A stretch of 64,000 nucleotides of DNA from Rossellomorea aquimaris (GCF_001877785.1 NZ_MINN01000074.1:868001-932000); one strand, 5' to 3'. Counted from the first letter of the stretch, positions 34,733 through 44,259 are shown. Numbers and translations are program-made. Notes: generated by a model from the letters alone, not told the origin.

Positions 34733-34882
34733 GAGATTATTGGACAAGTGGAGCAATTATGATGATTTGTGGCGCAATTAATCTGGGAAGGGCGCAATTA
34801 TGTAAAAAGCGGCGCAATTACCTTTGTAAGCGGCGCAATTATTTTATTTAAGGGTTCAATTAAGAAGACAGCGGCCAAGTTA
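34733..34882 (+). repeat. 20-21 bp periodic repeat array (GCGCAATTA core)
   Basis: GCAATTA begins at 34753, 34774, 34794, 34814 and 34835, then TCAATTA at 34856 and CAAGTTA at 34876; steps 21, 20, 20, 21, 21, 20. Most copies extend to GGCGCAATTA. The 10-11 bp between cores are unrelated, so core and period are kept while spacers are not. Between 34885 and 35107 I see only an A/T palindrome near 34951-34968. Confidence 0.7.
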
Positions 34883-35107
34883 TCACTGAAATACTCCCTG
34901 GGTTGGGTTGGAATAATCCATAAATGATGATTAAATCCATATTCTTAAAGGTTTTTTTAAAAAAACCACAAAAAAAGGTCACTTTTAACACAATTTGACC
35001 ATCAACATAAAAACGTTTTCATGACAATCTCGAAATCCCCGAACTCTGGACAGTACATCCCTATAACGAATTAACAGAAGCTCCTTCGTTTCTGGATGGT
35101 TCCCAAG

Positions 35108-35341
35108 TCACATCTCCCTCGTCCACTGCAATATCCTGCTGCCGATCACTTCGGCTTTTTCTTCTGTTACTCTTCTTTTCAACGATTGAAATAAGTCTTT
35201 TTGAATATCCTCGGCTTCATATGTAAATAAATAAGACCATTCAATATCCGGAATTGCGATTAAAATCAGTTCTTCTTTCTTATTTTCATGTATATATACT
35301 TTTTGTTCCAGACCTTCCATAAAATTTTTTCTTATTTTCAT
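35108..35341 (-). CDS. YueH-like small protein
   Basis: 77 residues from the ATG at 35341 (AAAGGGGAT upstream); a longer frame from 35380 has no comparable site. The sequence KVYIHENKKEELILIAIPD and WSYLFTYEAEDIQKDL resembles my memory of the YueH-like family (about 80 residues) of Bacillus. Function unknown. Stands alone, divergent from nupC. Confidence 0.6.
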   Translation of the reverse strand: MKIRKNFMEGLEQKVYIHENKKEELILIAIPDIEWSYLFTYEAEDIQKDLFQSLKRRVTEEKAEVIGSRILQWTREM

Positions 35342-35511
35342 TTTTGTATCCCCTTTCATGAAAACGCTGTAGTAGCGCATACTAATATGGAACTTGTCCG
35401 TACATCTTTGAAAAAAACGTGTAATTGTAGGTTGTCAGACTTCTGAAAGAATTGTAAAATAAAAAACCGAAAGCATCAAGTTTGTTACTTAATTATTACG
35501 AGGTGAAAAGA

Positions 35512-36729
35512 ATGCAGTATTTATGGGGTATTGTTGGAATATTAGTCGTCCTTGGAATCGCTTTCCTGTTTTCTTCTAATAAAAAGAAGATCAATTTCAG
35601 AACGATCTTTGGGGGACTTGCGATTCAATTGTTATTCGCTTTCCTGGTTCTGAAGACACCATGGGGGCAAAGTGGATTAGAAGGACTTACGATGGGAGTC
35701 AATCAGATTATTAACTACTCAAACGAAGGAATAGAGTTCCTGTTTGGTGGATTATATTCAGAGGAATCAAATATCGCGTTTGTGTTTGCGTTTAATGTTC
35801 TTCCTGTAGTTATTTTCTTCTCAGCATTAATTTCTGTACTTTACTATTTAAAAGTGATGCAGTTCTTCATTAAAATCCTGGGAGGCGGACTTTCAAAGCT
35901 CCTCGGCACGAGAAAAGCCGAGTCAATGTCTGCTGCAGCAAACATTTTTGTGGGACAAACTGAAGCACCGTTGGTCGTTCGTCCTTATCTTTCCCGGATG
36001 ACTGAATCTGAATTGTTTGCGGTAATGACCGGAGGATTGGCATCTGTTGCAGGTTCCGTCTTAATTGGTTATTCATTGCTCGGTGTACCGCTTGAATTCC
36101 TTCTCGCTGCAAGTTTCATGGCGGCTCCTGCCGGACTGGTCATGGCAAAATTATTTGTACCTGAAACAGATGAAACGCCTGAACCTGCAGAATTCGATAT
36201 GGAAGCGGATTCCGAATCTACTAACGTCATTGACGCGGCAGCAAACGGTGCAAGCGTCGGTCTTACTCTTGCATTGAACATTGGGGCAATGTTACTTGCG
36301 TTCATCGCATTGGTTGCACTGATCAACGGAATCCTTGGCGGTATCGGCGGATTATTTGGCGCTGACAACCTATCACTTGAATTGATCCTTGGTTATGTGT
36401 TCTCCCCGCTTGCCTTTGCAATCGGAGTACCATGGAGTGAAGCGGTGATTGCAGGTAACTTCATCGGTCAAAAGCTTGTCATCAACGAATTTGTTGCTTA
36501 CTCTGCTTTTGCACCTGAAATCGGAAACCTTTCGGACAAGACAGTAGCGGTCATCTCATTCGCTCTTTGCGGATTTGCCAATATCTCTTCATTGGGAATC
36601 CTGCTTGGCGGACTTGGTAAACTGGCTCCTAACCGCAGAGGCGACATTGCACGCCTTGGACTTAAAGCGGTAATCGCAGGAGCACTTGCATCATTATTGA
36701 GTGCTGCGATTGCAGGTATGTTCATTTAG
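35512..36729 (+). CDS. nupC: NupC-type concentrative nucleoside transporter
   Basis: 405 residues from the ATG at 35512 (GAGGTGAAAAG upstream). CNT family: N-terminal helices, then the gate/core motifs GQTEAPLVVRPYLSRMTESE, MTGGLASVAGSVLIGY and the C-terminal GNLSDKTVAVISFALCGFAN then SSLGILLGGL. It imports nucleosides with H+ or Na+. The symbol is generic; paralogues with purine preference (NupG) cannot be excluded. Ends at a bidirectional terminator. Confidence 0.88.
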   Translation: MQYLWGIVGILVVLGIAFLFSSNKKKINFRTIFGGLAIQLLFAFLVLKTPWGQSGLEGLTMGVNQIINYSNEGIEFLFGGLYSEESNIAFVFAFNVLPVVIFFSALISVLYYLKVMQFFIKILGGGLSKLLGTRKAESMSAAANIFVGQTEAPLVVRPYLSRMTESELFAVMTGGLASVAGSVLIGYSLLGVPLEFLLAASFMAAPAGLVMAKLFVPETDETPEPAEFDMEADSESTNVIDAAANGASVGLTLALNIGAMLLAFIALVALINGILGGIGGLFGADNLSLELILGYVFSPLAFAIGVPWSEAVIAGNFIGQKLVINEFVAYSAFAPEIGNLSDKTVAVISFALCGFANISSLGILLGGLGKLAPNRRGDIARLGLKAVIAGALASLLSAAIAGMFI

Positions 36730-36733
36730 TACG

Positions 36734-36769
36734 AAAAACGAGAAGGCAATCAGCCTTCTCGTTTTTATT
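36734..36769. terminator. Bidirectional terminator nupC / GGDEF gene
   Basis: AAAAACGAGAAGGC / GCCTTCTCGTTTTTATTTT hairpin; the stop of the GGDEF gene is in its right flank. Confidence 0.88.
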
Positions 36770-37847
36770 TTGCCGCTTTCATGGCAGGCTCTAAATCTCC
36801 GGAATATAATTCTCCGTCTTTTAAACACGCCCTCTTTTTCCCGGACTGTTTTGCTTTATACAGCCGCTTGTCCGCAAGCGAAAGAAGTTTTTCGGGGTCG
36901 TTTTCCTCTGAAGAACTCGCCTGACCGAAACTCATCGAAATCGGAAGCGAGCGTGCATTCATCAATTCACCGTATAAGTCATCAAGGAAGCTGTTCAGAT
37001 TTTCTCCTTCAAAATGGGGTAACAGCAAGGCAAACTCTTCACCGCCGTAACGGAAAGCCTGTCCTTTGTGACCGGATGCAAAAGCACGCAGTATATCACC
37101 GACTTCTTTGATCACTTCGTCTCCTTTTTGATGTCCATACTCATCATTCACTTTCTTAAAATCATCAATATCACCTAGAAACAAACTGAATGACTTTCCG
37201 GATGCTGTATTTTCCCTCAGTTTTTCCTGAAAAGAACGATGATTGAATAAACCCGACAAATAATCCTGATGCATGAGGAAGTGATAAGCTTCTTTTTGAA
37301 CATAATGGGAGCGTTCCCTCAGCATGATCAATGCACCGAACACGCCGATGATGCAGAGGAAAAACACATTCATCATTACCGTGAAATAATGCTCAAAAAG
37401 GCTTAAGTCAACTGTCATATAGCCAATTGCAATGTATGCAGCATTGAATGATAAAAGTGAGATGATGGCCCCTTTTGTACTCCAGTAAATGGTGGCATGG
37501 AGGACAAATAAGATCGCAATCGGAAATAACGGACTATGCACGCCCCCTGACAACGCCATCAGCCAAATAAGGGCAATGTAATCAAACAGGATGCCGGCTT
37601 TTAACACATAGTGCAGATTCTTTTTATTATCCCTCATTCGATAAAGAGCGATCTGCGTGACAAGCATATAAATACAGCCTGCTGTCAGCAGGTATGGAAA
37701 CAGCTCTGTTTGAGATGGAATGTTTATAGAAAACGGCGGAACATAGAAAATCATGACTGAAACGAGGAGGAACAGCCATCTCAGGTACGAAAATAATTTT
37801 TCCGTTTCATAATCATTCAAATACAATGATAGTTTCATTTTTTTCAT
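36765..37847 (-). CDS. Membrane GGDEF protein, probable diguanylate cyclase
   Basis: 360 residues. Five or six membrane helices in residues 20-190, then a GGDEF domain (about 195-345) with HQDYLSGLFNHRSFQEKL, SLFLGDIDDFKKVNDEYGHQ and the catalytic RYGGEEFALLLP. The RxxD product-inhibition site that normally precedes GGDEF is absent (ASGHKGQAFRYGGEEF). It should make c-di-GMP in response to an unknown membrane signal. GGAAAAGAAAG precedes the ATG. Size and layout resemble B. subtilis DgcK. Confidence 0.85.
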   Translation of the reverse strand: MKKMKLSLYLNDYETEKLFSYLRWLFLLVSVMIFYVPPFSINIPSQTELFPYLLTAGCIYMLVTQIALYRMRDNKKNLHYVLKAGILFDYIALIWLMALSGGVHSPLFPIAILFVLHATIYWSTKGAIISLLSFNAAYIAIGYMTVDLSLFEHYFTVMMNVFFLCIIGVFGALIMLRERSHYVQKEAYHFLMHQDYLSGLFNHRSFQEKLRENTASGKSFSLFLGDIDDFKKVNDEYGHQKGDEVIKEVGDILRAFASGHKGQAFRYGGEEFALLLPHFEGENLNSFLDDLYGELMNARSLPISMSFGQASSSEENDPEKLLSLADKRLYKAKQSGKKRACLKDGELYSGDLEPAMKAAK

Positions 37848-37926
37848 TCTTTCTTTTCCATATTTAGTAATACTTTAAATGTAGCAAAAACAGGTTGTTC
37901 CGTCTATGAAAAATCGTCCGTGAACA

Positions 37927-37955
37927 ATAAAAGGAACCAAAAGCTGGTTCCTTTT
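37927..37955 (-). terminator. Terminator of the MurE-like gene
   Basis: AAAAGGAACC / GGTTCCTTTT stem with a 7-nt loop, 11 bp after the stop; the T-run is formed by TTTT of the stem plus ATTGTT. Confidence 0.75.
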
Positions 37956-37966
37956 ATCATTCAGAC

Positions 37967-39442
37967 TTAATGAGCCGGTGCGTATTTTATTTTGCTTTGC
38001 CCGATCGCAATATTTTTATCACTGTGAGGATATTTTGTGTTCTCCACAATTTGATAATCCTCATGACCTTTGCCTGCAAAGATGATGATATCCCCAGGTT
38101 CACTGACTTCTATTGCATGCTTGACCGCTTCCGCACGATCACCAATCAGGGCATATTTGTCATGTTGCATTCCTTTTTCCAGATCGCCGAGAATACTGTC
38201 ATATTCTTCAAAGCGTGGATCATCTGTTGTCAGGATGACATAGTCTGCCATCGAAGCTTTCTCAGCCATCGTCGGCCGTTTTGACTTATCACGGTTCCCG
38301 CCAGTACCCACGAGGAAAATAATTTTATTTTGCTTGAACGGCAGCACCGATTCAATCGCTTTCTCAATCGCATCAGGTGTATGTGCATAATCGATATACA
38401 CGGATAATGGTGCTTCCATCTCCACTTTTTCCATTCTTCCGCTTACAGGAGGCAGTTCACTGATGATGCCGACAAGCTTCTCCACTTCCATTCCACGGGC
38501 GTACAGACACGCCATTGCAGTAAGGATATTATAGACATTGAATTTTCCAAGAAGCTTCATTTCCACGTGGAAAGTTCCTTCAGGGGAATCCAGTGTAAAG
38601 GTTGTTTTGTCATTATCATACGTGATGCCTTCAGCCCTGAAATCTGCGTTTGCTTCGAGGCCGTAAGTGATCACTTCATGAGAGGTCATGTAGGTGTACC
38701 GCTCAGACCATTCATCATCAGCATTCAAGACCACATATTTTGGATTCTCGATGTCGTTGCCCAGCTGTGAAAATAATAAGCCTTTTGCATATCCATAATG
38801 CTCCATGGTTTCATGGTAATCCAGATGGTCATGGCTCAGGTTTGTAAATGCCACAATATCAAAGTCTATTCCCCATAATCTTCCAAGGCTCAGCCCATGA
38901 GAAGAGACTTCAAGAATGAAATTTTGAATATCCTTTCCCGCTGCCGTGTGCAGCATCTGTTGATTAGTGAGATTATCGCATGTTGTATTCTCGCTCGGCA
39001 GTAATTCACCATCCAGATTGAAGCCGATCGTGCCGGAAAGCGCCGCTTTTTGATGATCCCGCTTTAAAATCGAGTAAATCAGATTTGTAACAGTCGTTTT
39101 TCCATTTGTACCGGTTACCCCGAAGACGTTCAATTTTTTTGAAGGATAGTCATAGTATTTATTCGCTATTTGCGCCAAAGCCTTGAAGGAATCTTTCACC
39201 ACGACCAGTGCGGCTTTTTCGGTATCGATATCAAGCTGCTTTTCTGCGATGATCAGCCTCGCTCCGCTATCCACTGCTTTCCCGGCAAAATCATGGCCGT
39301 CGACCGTGTAACCCCTTGTGCAGACAAATACGCTTCCTTCCGTGACTTTTCTGGAATCGACATAAATGTCTTTGACTTCTGATGGCAGCTCTCCATATAC
39401 AGTTTTTAATTTGATGCTTTCTAAAAGGTTGTATGTATTCAT
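37967..39442 (-). CDS. MurE-like UDP-MurNAc-tripeptide ligase, divergent paralogue
   Basis: 491 residues from the ATG at 39442 (GAGGGA upstream; an upstream GTG overlaps that site). Mur ligase: N-terminal UMP-MurNAc domain with VKDIYVDSRKVTEGSVFVCT, ATP-binding VFGVTGTNGKTTVTNLIY (about 110), FTNLSHDHLDYHETMEHYG, and C-terminal domain SGRMEKVEMEAPLSVYIDYAH. The residue-selecting motif reads DDPR (TTDDPRFEEYD) rather than the DNPR typical of meso-diaminopimelate enzymes, and the substrate loop reads ENTTCDNLTNQQ. It lies outside any mur/dcw cluster, so it is probably a second MurE with altered substrate or a specialised role. Confidence 0.8.
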   Translation of the reverse strand: MNTYNLLESIKLKTVYGELPSEVKDIYVDSRKVTEGSVFVCTRGYTVDGHDFAGKAVDSGARLIIAEKQLDIDTEKAALVVVKDSFKALAQIANKYYDYPSKKLNVFGVTGTNGKTTVTNLIYSILKRDHQKAALSGTIGFNLDGELLPSENTTCDNLTNQQMLHTAAGKDIQNFILEVSSHGLSLGRLWGIDFDIVAFTNLSHDHLDYHETMEHYGYAKGLLFSQLGNDIENPKYVVLNADDEWSERYTYMTSHEVITYGLEANADFRAEGITYDNDKTTFTLDSPEGTFHVEMKLLGKFNVYNILTAMACLYARGMEVEKLVGIISELPPVSGRMEKVEMEAPLSVYIDYAHTPDAIEKAIESVLPFKQNKIIFLVGTGGNRDKSKRPTMAEKASMADYVILTTDDPRFEEYDSILGDLEKGMQHDKYALIGDRAEAVKHAIEVSEPGDIIIFAGKGHEDYQIVENTKYPHSDKNIAIGQSKIKYAPAH

Positions 39443-39600
39443 TGTTTGTTCCCTCACAATTGTTTAAAATATAATATTGTTTTTATTTTACCTTATCATT
39501 CTGACTTTGATAAGAGAAATACCTCCTAAATTGATTGCGATTCATTTTCCCATCCATTCAGCTCTTCCCTTAAGAGTCAGGGTTAAAACAAAATCCCCGT

Positions 39601-39660
39601 TAATACCGCTGTTTGATTTCCGTGCAAGACTTCGCTTTCCACGTGCGGCCGGTTAGCCTC
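39601..39660 (+). repeat. Short fragment of the dispersed repeat family
   Basis: ATACCGCTGTTTGATTTCCG and TGCAAGACTTCGCTTTCC correspond to the left core of copy A (31480-31530). No inverted ends are seen here. Confidence 0.6.
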
Positions 39661-39676
39661 TCTCCCTATACACGAA

Positions 39677-39718
39677 GGAAAAAGCCTTCCCAGGCAAATT
39701 AATGCTATAGGAAGGCTT
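39677..39718 (-). terminator. Terminator of the M42 peptidase gene
   Basis: AAGCCTTCC / GGAAGGCTTTTTCC hairpin on the minus strand, 8 bp after the stop. Confidence 0.8.
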
Positions 39719-39726
39719 ACAAACAT

Positions 39727-40782
39727 TTATTCTATGATCATTTTAGACTGGACGTAGTGCCACAGCAGGTTTTCGGTGTGACGGATTGATGATTCGTGAG
39801 TGCGCTCATAGGCATGGGAGGCATCGATTCCGGCGCCGATGAGGCCGTGTACGATATCAAATCCTGCCCTGATCGCAGCAGATGCATCTGACCCATAGTA
39901 AGGATAGATATCGAGTTTATACTCGATACCATTTTCCTCTGCCAGCTGCACAAGATGTTTTCTTAATCCGTAATGATAGGGGCCGCTCGAATCTTTTGCA
40001 CAGATCGAGACAGTATATTCGTCGGTGGATTGTCCATCCCCGATGGCACCCATATCCACCGCGAGATATTCAACCGTTTCCGGCGGAATGTTTGAATTCC
40101 CGCCATAGCCGATTTCTTCATTATTGGAAATAAGGAAATGGGTTGTATATGGCAGTATGATTCCCTGACTCTTGATCTGCCTGATTAATTGGAGCAGCAT
40201 GCCGACACTTGCTTTATCATCAAGATGACGTGACTTAATAAATCCGCTGTCTGTGATTTCAGCCCTAGGATCAAATGAAACAAAGTCCCCCACTTCTATG
40301 CCAAGCTCCCTTACTTCATTTGCACTGCGTACTTTTTCATCGATTCGGACTTCTATATTCGTTTCATCGCGCTTTGCTTCTCCTGCATTTTTGTATACAT
40401 GGACGGATGTTTGATGCATGAGGATCGTCCCGCTGTATGTTTTACCGCTGGATGTTTCGATCTGGCAGTATTCTCCCTCTACCGCATTCCATCTGAATCC
40501 CCCGATCATTGAAAGACGCAGACGACCGTCGCTTTTAATTTCCTTGACCATCGCACCCAGTGCATCGACGTGTGCAGTCAGCATGCGGTGGCTTTCTGTA
40601 TTTTCCCCCGGGATTGTTATGATGAGAGCCCCTTTACGGTTCCTTTTCATTTCTAAGTCCAGGCCGGAAAGGTGTTCTTCCACGAAATTCATGATTTTAT
40701 CCGTGTTGCCGGACGGGCTTGGGATTTCAACCAATTCTTTGATCAATTCGATCGTTTTCTTCGTATCCGGATATGTATTCAC
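39727..40782 (-). CDS. M42-family metallo-aminopeptidase
   Basis: 351 residues (family about 350). Two-metal aminopeptidase ligands are visible: LTAHVDALGAMV, SRHLDDKASVGML, SNNEEIGYGGNS (catalytic Glu-Glu), YLAVDMGAIG and SHAYERTHESS. Forms tetrahedral peptide-degrading shells in characterised relatives (YsdC, YtoP, FrvX). Starts at a GTG with AAAGGGGGA upstream. Monocistronic. Confidence 0.9.
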   Translation of the reverse strand: MNTYPDTKKTIELIKELVEIPSPSGNTDKIMNFVEEHLSGLDLEMKRNRKGALIITIPGENTESHRMLTAHVDALGAMVKEIKSDGRLRLSMIGGFRWNAVEGEYCQIETSSGKTYSGTILMHQTSVHVYKNAGEAKRDETNIEVRIDEKVRSANEVRELGIEVGDFVSFDPRAEITDSGFIKSRHLDDKASVGMLLQLIRQIKSQGIILPYTTHFLISNNEEIGYGGNSNIPPETVEYLAVDMGAIGDGQSTDEYTVSICAKDSSGPYHYGLRKHLVQLAEENGIEYKLDIYPYYGSDASAAIRAGFDIVHGLIGAGIDASHAYERTHESSIRHTENLLWHYVQSKMIIE

Positions 40783-40960
40783 TATGATTCCCCCTTTATG
40801 ATTACAGGTTTTACCTTACACCATTATACCGTCTTTTCTGACTTTTCTACAATAAAGCTCGTTGATATAAAAAACTATCCGCTCAGAACATAATTTGAAG
40901 GAGAATGACAAACGATATAGTTTATAATTTTGTATTTTAAAGGATTGGAGTGGATCGTGT

Positions 40961-42355
40961 ATGGATTCTTCTGCACTGGATTCATTACCGCAAGGCAGAA
41001 AACATCCCAAGGGGTTATATCTGTTGTTCTTTACGGAACTTTGGGAAAGATACAGCTATTATGGCATGAGGGCTATATTGGTCCTGTATTTGACCACGGC
41101 CTATGTAAGCGGCGGACTTGGGGTCGAGCCTGCACAGGCACTGTCCATATACGGGATTTACACGGGATCGGTATATTTCACACCAATCCTGGGCGGGTGG
41201 CTGACAGACAGGTACATCGGGTTGAGGAAAGCGATTACGATCGGCGGTATTACAATGGCTTGCGGGGACTTCACTATTTTCCTCACCCATTCACAGTCGG
41301 GACTGTATATTGGTCTTGCACTGCTTGTACTCGGGAACGGCTTTTTCAAACCGAATATCTCGACTCTTGTCGGTGAATTATACCCGAGGCATGACAAACG
41401 TAAAGATGCAGCTTTTACTATCTTTTATATGGGAATCAACCTCGGAGCTTTCTTTGCTCCGCTCATTGCAGGGTATCTTGCTGAAGATCTGTTTTTGAGG
41501 CCGCTGAATGACGGGACGATGCACTACGGTTTTAAATGGGCATTCCTGGCTTCATCTCTTGGAATGATCACAGGCCAATTGATATTCAGTCTGCTAAGTA
41601 GAAGATATCTTGGAAAGATCGGGCTGAAACCGAATAAACAATTGGCTGAGGAGTCAAATGAGTACCATGATGCCCCATTATCTGTAAAAGAAAAACAGCG
41701 TACAAGGGCCATTTTGATTCTGGCATGTTTCGTCGTCTTCTTCTGGGCTGGATTTGAGCAGGCAGGCAGCTCATTCACGCTCTATACCAAAAACTTCATC
41801 GATCGGGAGATCTTCGGCTATACAATTCCGGTGGCATGGTTCCAGTCGGTGAATCCATTGTTCATCATCATCCTTGCCCCCATCCTTTCCGGGGTATGGT
41901 TAAGACTTTCCCAATCAAAAAGCGGGGATTTGAACATGACCACCAAGATGGGCTTCGGGATGATCCTTCTTGGACTGGGGTTCATGATTTTGATACCCGC
42001 AGTCCTGCAGACAGGGTCCGATGAACAGAATATCGTCAGCCGCGCAAATATCATGTTCATTATTTTCACCTATTTGTTCCATACATTGGGGGAACTGTTC
42101 CTATCACCGGTGGGGCTTTCACTGGTAAGTAAGGTCGCGCCGGTGAAAATCGCTTCCCTGCTCATGGGGGTCTGGATGGCCGCAATCGGAGTGGCAAGCC
42201 TGCTGGCGGGACAGCTCGCTTCCTTGACAGCGACCCTTGGCTATCTGGAGATCTTCGCGACTATCGGATCTGTCGCAATCATATTGGGACTGATCCTTCT
42301 TGCAATTTCAACAAAACTTGTAACAATGATGAGAGAGGAAAACACAGTCCGGTAA
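40961..42355 (+). CDS. dtpT: POT-family di/tripeptide transporter
   Basis: 464 residues, 12-14 helices. The proton-coupling ExxER motif is present as FTELWERYSYYGMRAIL (about residue 27), and PTR2 signatures follow (GGWLTDRYIGLRKAI, FFKPNISTLVGELYPRHD, FTIFYMGINLGAFFAP). Imports di- and tripeptides with H+. Named after B. subtilis DtpT by similarity. TTGGAGTGG before the ATG at 40961. Next to, but divergent from, an M42 aminopeptidase that could process imported peptides. Confidence 0.9.
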   Translation: MDSSALDSLPQGRKHPKGLYLLFFTELWERYSYYGMRAILVLYLTTAYVSGGLGVEPAQALSIYGIYTGSVYFTPILGGWLTDRYIGLRKAITIGGITMACGDFTIFLTHSQSGLYIGLALLVLGNGFFKPNISTLVGELYPRHDKRKDAAFTIFYMGINLGAFFAPLIAGYLAEDLFLRPLNDGTMHYGFKWAFLASSLGMITGQLIFSLLSRRYLGKIGLKPNKQLAEESNEYHDAPLSVKEKQRTRAILILACFVVFFWAGFEQAGSSFTLYTKNFIDREIFGYTIPVAWFQSVNPLFIIILAPILSGVWLRLSQSKSGDLNMTTKMGFGMILLGLGFMILIPAVLQTGSDEQNIVSRANIMFIIFTYLFHTLGELFLSPVGLSLVSKVAPVKIASLLMGVWMAAIGVASLLAGQLASLTATLGYLEIFATIGSVAIILGLILLAISTKLVTMMREENTVR

Positions 42356-42357
42356 AA

Positions 42358-42392
42358 GGAATGACCTGGAGAACGGAATCTCCAGGTCATTT
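42358..42392. terminator. Bidirectional terminator dtpT / brkB-type gene
   Basis: ATGACCTGGAGA / TCTCCAGGTCAT 12-bp stem with 6-nt loop; the brkB-type stop (42387) is in its flank. Confidence 0.8.
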
Positions 42393-43205
42393 ATTCATTC
42401 CGCTTCTTTCGGCGATGCTTCCATTCAGCAGTCCGCCGATCAATAAAATCGCGGACGAAATGTAAAACCACACCACCAAAGTGATGACACTTCCAAGCTG
42501 CCCATAAAATTGAGTATAATCGTTAAGTTTTACATATGTGCCATATAACCATGAAACCCCCTGCCAGCCAAAAGTGGCCAATAGGGCACCCGGAAGTACA
42601 TGTGAAAACGAAATCCTCCTGCTCGGTACGACCAGATAAAGAAAAATGAACAGGACAAGCATAAAAATCGAGCTCAAACCCCATTTTCCGATCACCCAGG
42701 CTTCGCTCCATTCTCCTTCAAGCTTTCCGCTCACAAACCGGGCATGCCTTATGTATTCTTCCACAACCGGGACAACCAGGGAGAAAGCAATCAAAACCAT
42801 AAATCCCATCGTCAATAATAAATCGTAAAGCAACGCGACCAGGAACGGTTTCGTTCTTTCTATTTTATACGCCTGGTTTAATGACCGGACCATGGACTGG
42901 ACGGCCATGGAAGCCAGCCAGAAAGTAAAGAGGATCGATATCGATAATACGTCCCCCCGCTGATTATAGAGAATCCGTTCAATATTGTCCTGTATGATCG
43001 CATACGATTTCTCCGGGGCAAAAGGTTTGATTAAAAGCAGGACATTCGTCTCCGAAATAGGAAGATAACTGATCAACGAAAACACAAAAATCAAAAATGG
43101 AAAAATGGATAATAGCAAATAGTATGCCAGCTGGGCTGATTGATCAAAGAATCGTTCCCTGAAAAACCGGACGAGGACCTCTTTTGGGTAATGCAACAGC
43201 TTCAT
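42387..43205 (-). CDS. YihY/BrkB-family membrane protein
   Basis: 272 residues from the ATG at 43205 (GGAGACTGGAG upstream). Six hydrophobic helices with the family motifs DQSAQLAYYLLLSIFPFLIF, GDVLSISILFTFWLASMAVQ, HVLPGALLATFGWQ and YTQFYGQLGSVITLVVWFYI. Once annotated as RNase BN but now regarded as an uncharacterised membrane family; B. subtilis YfkH is a relative. Function unknown. Confidence 0.85.
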   Translation of the reverse strand: MKLLHYPKEVLVRFFRERFFDQSAQLAYYLLLSIFPFLIFVFSLISYLPISETNVLLLIKPFAPEKSYAIIQDNIERILYNQRGDVLSISILFTFWLASMAVQSMVRSLNQAYKIERTKPFLVALLYDLLLTMGFMVLIAFSLVVPVVEEYIRHARFVSGKLEGEWSEAWVIGKWGLSSIFMLVLFIFLYLVVPSRRISFSHVLPGALLATFGWQGVSWLYGTYVKLNDYTQFYGQLGSVITLVVWFYISSAILLIGGLLNGSIAERSGMNK

Positions 43206-43291
43206 AACTCCAGTCTCCTTCACAAAGGATACTACTATTTTCCCCAAGTTCAGGATTTCAATCATGTAAGTGTTTTGAAAATCGGGGACCC

Positions 43292-43305
43292 AGCTTCCGG
43301 AAGCT
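43292..43305. repeat. 14-bp perfect palindrome
   Basis: AGCTTCCGGAAGCT about 105 bp upstream of the tryptophan dioxygenase start. It might be an operator; no other evidence. Confidence 0.3.
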
Positions 43306-43410
43306 CCTGTAATTCATCCATAAAAAAGGATTTCACTCTGTTTTCTAGAAGTGTTAAATAGTATGCGTTTCCAACTACAAACAAACGTTTTTTTGAAAGG
43401 AAGATGATTT

Positions 43411-44259
43411 GTGTCAAAGAAGGACGAACAAACGAATTCTATAGGAAATGAAAGTGTTCACACCGACTTCATCAACAACATGACCTATGGAGATTATCTG
43501 CACCTGGACACATTGCTATCGAGCCAGAAGCGATTATCCGGACATCATGATGAAATGCTGTTCATCATCATTCATCAAGTTAGTGAATTATGGATGAAAC
43601 TGATCCTGCATGAACTAAAAAACAGCATTGCATCCATAGAAGCAGGCGAACTGTCCCCCGCATTCAAGATGCTTTCCCGTGTGTCGAAAATCCAGTCGCA
43701 GATCATTCATGCATGGGACGTATTGTCGACCCTCACCCCTTCTGAATACATTCAATTCAGGGATGACTTGGGGCAGGCATCAGGATTTCAATCCTATCAG
43801 TACCGGATGATCGAATTCGCACTGGGCTATAAAACACCGCATGTATTAAAAATTTATGAAAAAGATCCCGAACTTTTATCATACCTGCATGAAGCATATA
43901 AATCACCTTCATTGTACGATGTATCCATACACGCTCTTTCGAAAGCCGGCTTCTCTATTGATGAAGATGTATTAAGACGGGACTTTACTAAAGCATACAA
44001 AGAGAATGATTCTGTTCTTTCAGCCTGGACGGAAGTGTACAGTAATACAGAAAAGTATTGGGATTTATACGAACTCGCGGAAAAGTTGATCGACCTGGAA
44101 GACTGGCTCCAGCAGTGGAGATTCCGTCATATGAAAACAGTGGAACGCATCATCGGCCATAAAAAAGGGACCGGCGGGTCAAGCGGGGTAAGTTATCTAA
44201 AGAAGGTCCTTGATCATCAATTCTTCCCGGAGCTTTGGAACGTCAGGACCAATTTATAA
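43411..44259 (+). CDS. kynA: Tryptophan 2,3-dioxygenase
   Basis: 282 residues. Heme enzyme that opens tryptophan to N-formylkynurenine. Distal His in [19 protein letters not shown] (about residue 52) and proximal heme His in [18 protein letters not shown] (about 252). GTG start at 43411 follows GGAAGATGA. The kynurenine formamidase and kynureninase genes, adjacent to kynA in Bacillus cereus relatives, are not next to it here; the following gene is OsmC-like. Monocistronic as far as seen. Confidence 0.92.
   Translation: MSKKDEQTNSIGNESVHTDFINNMTYGDYLHLDTLLSSQKRLSGHHDEMLFIIIHQVSELWMKLILHELKNSIASIEAGELSPAFKMLSRVSKIQSQIIHAWDVLSTLTPSEYIQFRDDLGQASGFQSYQYRMIEFALGYKTPHVLKIYEKDPELLSYLHEAYKSPSLYDVSIHALSKAGFSIDEDVLRRDFTKAYKENDSVLSAWTEVYSNTEKYWDLYELAEKLIDLEDWLQQWRFRHMKTVERIIGHKKGTGGSSGVSYLKKVLDHQFFPELWNVRTNL

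Noticed and set aside
34733-34882. CRISPR array
   Set aside because: Cores are only 7-10 bp and spacers 10-11 bp, far below CRISPR dimensions, and no cas genes exist in the window.
34951-34968. GGTTTTTTTAAAAAAACC palindrome as a terminator
   Set aside because: The stem is nearly all A-T with no loop and no gene ends nearby; more likely a low-complexity tract.
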